NCBI GenBank assembly: GCA_004560045.1
Contig: SFWF01000011.1
Coordinates: 1-34,181, forward strand
DNA length: 34,181 nucleotides
Reading direction: 5' to 3'
DNA from: a bacterium
GTDB taxonomy: Bacteria > Bacillota > Clostridia > Oscillospirales > Acutalibacteraceae
The notes beneath the pieces are model-generated. The model did not search any database. It worked only from the letters and a program-made list of their open reading frames with translations, and had not been told where the DNA came from. Below, in pieces: positions 32,322 to 34,181 of the stretch (positions within the stretch are counted from its first letter, which is position 1; every line of letters starts with the position of its first letter). The position numbers and the translations under genes were made by a program.

Positions 32322-33110
32322 TTATATGATCTTTTTAGCGCGAAGCAGCTCGCAAAGGGCGGCGGCCTGAGCGGTACTGTCGCCTTCGATGCTCTGCTTC
32401 TCGGTGTTTTTTTCGGGTGGGAAAATTCGCTCGACCTGAGTCGCCGAGCCGGTCAGTCCGTAATTATCGGGGTTCTGATCGTCGAAATCGGCAAAGGTCA
32501 GCATTTTCACGGTATCCTCGGGGAGGGCCTTTTTAATTTTATAGGAGGGCAGACGGGGGGTATTTATATCGCCGTCAACCGAAATAAGACAGGGCAGCTT
32601 TATAGACTGACTGACGATCTTATCGTCGAGGCTTGCGGTAACGAAGATTTTTCCGTCCTTTATATCTTCTACCGACAAAACGTTTGAAAGATTAGGTATT
32701 CCGAGGTATTCCGAGACCTCGGCGCCTACCTGAGCGGTATCGCCGTCGGTGGTCTGCTTTCCGCAGATGATAAGGTCGAACTCGCCGCATTTTTTAATTC
32801 CCTGAGAGAGGGTGTAGGCGGTTGCGAGGACGTCGGCTCCCGCAAATTTACGGTCGGACAGAACGGTGCCCGATGCCGCCCCCATACATACCGTCTCGAT
32901 AAGAGCGGCCTTGGCTTGCGGGGGACCCATGGTTATGGTCTCTACCCTGCCGCCGTATTTCTCGGTTAGGGATAGCGCGGTTTCGATAGCATACAGGTCG
33001 TACGGGTTAATTTTGCTCTGCACTCCGTTTCTCTTAAGCACGCCGGTAACCGGATCGACCTCTACGTTAGAGGAACCGGGTACCTGCTTAACACATACAA
33101 GTATATTCAT
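32322..33110 (-). CDS. etfB: Electron transfer flavoprotein beta subunit (LctB-like)
   Basis: This 262-residue protein has VCVKQVPGSSNVEVD at the N-terminus, TMGPPQAKAALIE, SDRKFAGADVLATAYTL and the nucleotide-binding CGKQTTDGDTAQVG. The retained DGDTAQVG stretch is the segment that binds the bifurcating FAD in EtfB proteins of this type. It pairs with the etfA product. GGAGG lies six bases before the ATG at 33110. It is the first gene of the operon and is preceded by an extended -10 promoter. Confidence 0.95.
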   Translation of the reverse strand: MNILVCVKQVPGSSNVEVDPVTGVLKRNGVQSKINPYDLYAIETALSLTEKYGGRVETITMGPPQAKAALIETVCMGAASGTVLSDRKFAGADVLATAYTLSQGIKKCGEFDLIICGKQTTDGDTAQVGAEVSEYLGIPNLSNVLSVEDIKDGKIFVTASLDDKIVSQSIKLPCLISVDGDINTPRLPSYKIKKALPEDTVKMLTFADFDDQNPDNYGLTGSATQVERIFPPEKNTEKQSIEGDSTAQAAALCELLRAKKII

Positions 33111-33145
33111 TATAAACCTCCGATAGGCTATTTTCTACAAAAAAT

Positions 33146-33174
33146 ATTATAGCACACGCCTTTTAAATTGGCAA
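33146..33174 (-). promoter_or_regulatory. Promoter for etfB-etfA-lctD and the genes behind
   Basis: TTGCCA (33174-33169) and a perfect TATAAT (33151-33146) are 17 bp apart on the minus strand, with TG one base before the -10 box. No palindromic operator is obvious in the 35-bp leader. Confidence 0.82.
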
Positions 33175-33214
33175 TATACATATTATAGATTTTCAGCTAT
33201 CTAAAACGGGTACT

Positions 33215-33910
33215 TTAGCCTTTTACGCGAAGCTCCTCTGTCAGAAGCTCAAACATAACGTCGTAGCCCTTATCGTTTGGATGAAGTCCGTCGCAAAGAA
33301 GGGAGTCGACGGCGATGCCCTTTTTATCGCAGTAGGCCGAAAAGAGCTCGTACATACTTATAAGAGGAAAGCCGAACTTCTCGGAGGCGGCTTTATAGAT
33401 AGCGTTTATATCCTCCATATGCAGTATGCGCCAATAGTCTGCGCCGTCCTGCTCGTTGGCGTGGGAGGCAGGGATGTTGGCCATAAAAATGACCTTTTTG
33501 CCCGCATTTTCAAGCATACCGTAAAGCTTTTTTATATTTTCGAAGAACCGAGTGCCAAGCTCCTCGCGGGTGGGCCTTTCGCCCTCGTGAAAATAAACGT
33601 GACGGTTGTTGGTGCCGATAGTGCAGATTATAAGCTCGTCCTCAGGCTCCACCAAGGCGTCGAAATTTCTTATTATAAATTCAATATTCGTACCGGTACA
33701 GGCGCTGTTTATAACAGTACAGCCGTAGCTTTCTTCCATATACTCTTTAAACCTTTTCGCCCAGCAGTAGCCAAAGGGGTTGCGGGCAAAGCCCTCGGTT
33801 ATGGGATCGCCGTTTTGCTCGAAGCCGCTACCGCCCACACCGTGAGTTATGGAGTCGCCGAGCAGCTTTATGCGGATGTTTTTCTTTATCAGTTCATAAG
33901 GTTTTTGCAT
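33215..33910 (-). CDS. SGNH/GDSL hydrolase
   Basis: This 231-residue esterase-fold protein has block I LGDSITHG (17-24, nucleophile S20), GTNNRH (99-104, N101 or N102 in the oxyanion site) and DGLHPND with D207 and H210. An Asn/Gly-rich insert follows block I (VGGSGFEQNGDPITEG). SGNH enzymes of this size in gut Clostridia often deacetylate sugars; no signal peptide is seen, so a cytosolic role is likely. The ATG at 33910 lies after GAGGTGAT; the GTG inside that SD is in frame but is the ribosome site. It has its own promoter. Confidence 0.9.
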   Translation of the reverse strand: MQKPYELIKKNIRIKLLGDSITHGVGGSGFEQNGDPITEGFARNPFGYCWAKRFKEYMEESYGCTVINSACTGTNIEFIIRNFDALVEPEDELIICTIGTNNRHVYFHEGERPTREELGTRFFENIKKLYGMLENAGKKVIFMANIPASHANEQDGADYWRILHMEDINAIYKAASEKFGFPLISMYELFSAYCDKKGIAVDSLLCDGLHPNDKGYDVMFELLTEELRVKG

Positions 33911-33928
33911 TTTTATCACCTCAAAAGG

Positions 33929-33957
33929 ATTATATCACCTTTCACCCGAAAGCGCAA
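33929..33957 (-). promoter_or_regulatory. Promoter for the SGNH hydrolase
   Basis: TTGCGC (33957-33952) and a perfect TATAAT (33934-33929) are 17 bp apart on the minus strand, 18 bp before the start codon. Confidence 0.72.
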
Positions 33958-33989
33958 TAGGGGTATCCTCTCCCACCAAACAAAGCCTT

Positions 33990-34130
33990 GTATGTTATCC
34001 GCAGAAGACGGAATGTAATCAATCCGAAGGAAGAAACATACAAAGCTTACGCTTTGATGACATACCGTTCGCATTGCGAACGGATTACATACGCCTAACG
34101 GCGATTACATACCAATCCTTCGGATTGGAT
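33990..34130. repeat. Hairpin array 3 (linker GATTACATAC)
   Basis: Hairpins CAAAGC/GCTTTG (34041-34056), CCGTTCGC/GCGAACGG (34065-34083), GCC/GGC with TAAC loop (34093-34102) and CCAATCC/GGATTGG with TTC loop (34112-34128) are separated by ATGACATAC, GATTACATAC and GATTACATAC. To the left, GTATGTTATC (33990-33999) and GAATGTAATC (34011-34020) are inverted forms of the same linker around decayed stems. It lies between a terminator and the SGNH promoter. Confidence 0.88.
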
Positions 34131-34131
34131 A

Positions 34132-34167
34132 AAAATAAAGCACTTCCGAAGAAGTGCTTTATTTTTT
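34132..34167 (-). terminator. Terminator directly behind the tRNA
   Basis: A 15-bp stem (AAAATAAAGCACTTC with GAAGTGCTTTATTTT) closes a CGAA loop. On the minus strand it starts within a few bases of the tRNA CCA end and finishes in a T tract, as expected for a tRNA unit. Confidence 0.9.
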
Positions 34168-34181
34168 GGAGCTGGTAGACG
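34167..34181 (-). tRNA. 3' end of a tRNA (truncated by window edge)
   Basis: The minus strand reads CGTCTACCAGCTCCA. This fits the last bases of a T-stem (CGTC), a seven-base acceptor strand (TACCAGC), discriminator T and an encoded CCA, followed at once by a strong terminator. The isotype cannot be assigned from 15 bases; a T discriminator fits some Thr, Gly or Cys tRNAs. Confidence 0.6.

Noticed and set aside
33281..34018. Plus-strand open frame opposite the SGNH hydrolase
   Set aside because: It is antisense to GDSL motifs and runs across the promoter and into array 3.

Overview
The window looks like a chromosomal piece of an anaerobic, probably gut-associated Clostridia member (Bacillota; my guess is the Oscillospiraceae/Ruminococcaceae neighbourhood). 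The evidence is GGAGG-type Shine-Dalgarno (SD) sites before nearly every gene, near-consensus TTGACA/TATAAT promoters, frequent TTG/GTG starts, A-tract/T-tract terminators, and the gene content: an Etf-linked lactate dehydrogenase set, an energy-coupling-factor (ECF) transporter S component, an Rrf2 regulator and mnmE-mnmG-rsmG-parB. No rRNA, IS element, phage gene or CRISPR array was seen. One truncated tRNA lies at the right edge.

Layout. 1-1240: an AT-rich segment with the tail of an unidentified gene, a long perfect hairpin and a self-inhibited Fic protein under a strong promoter; its base and codon use differ from the rest. 1338-5353 (minus): an IscR-like Rrf2 regulator with an ECF S component, a serine beta-lactamase-like hydrolase, and enolase. 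5489-13762 (plus): a tightly packed run of rlmB, an 862-residue P-type-ATPase-like protein without the catalytic motifs, an O-antigen-ligase-like membrane protein, metG, tatD and a GtrB-type glycosyltransferase. 13763-16644: a 35-residue Asn/Gln-rich small protein, a sugar isomerase/epimerase, a small membrane protein, a ZIP metal transporter, and a 360-bp gene-free stretch with back-to-back promoters sharing a -35 box, a candidate ~94-nt RNA and a hairpin array. 16645-21559 (minus): the mnmE-mnmG-rsmG operon followed by a single ParB/Noc gene without ParA. 21696-22691: a triple zinc-ribbon protein and a membrane protein. 22748-27311: a GNAT-like acyltransferase, an alpha-L-rhamnosidase translationally coupled to an RpiB/LacAB isomerase, and a divergent GmhA-like SIS isomerase. 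27653-33110 (minus): a compact run from etfB, etfA (with a 4Fe-4S domain) and a GlcD/LctD-type flavoprotein to a phosphodiesterase-fold enzyme, a membrane protein and ung. 33215-34181: an SGNH hydrolase, a third hairpin array, a terminator and the 3' end of a tRNA.

How the parts fit. The etfB-etfA-lctD trio fits electron-confurcating lactate oxidation. The rhamnosidase, RpiB-like enzyme and neighbouring isomerases fit breakdown of plant or host glycans. rlmB, metG, tatD, mnmE, mnmG, rsmG and ung are housekeeping.

The most unusual material is non-coding. Three gene-free stretches carry arrays of short hairpins with different stems, separated by a conserved 7-10 bp linker at roughly 18-27 bp pitch. 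The linker word is different in each array. I do not recognise this as a named repeat family. The second most unusual item is the catalytically dead P-type ATPase homologue. Gene starts were chosen by SD position and conserved N-termini and often differ from the longest open frame.
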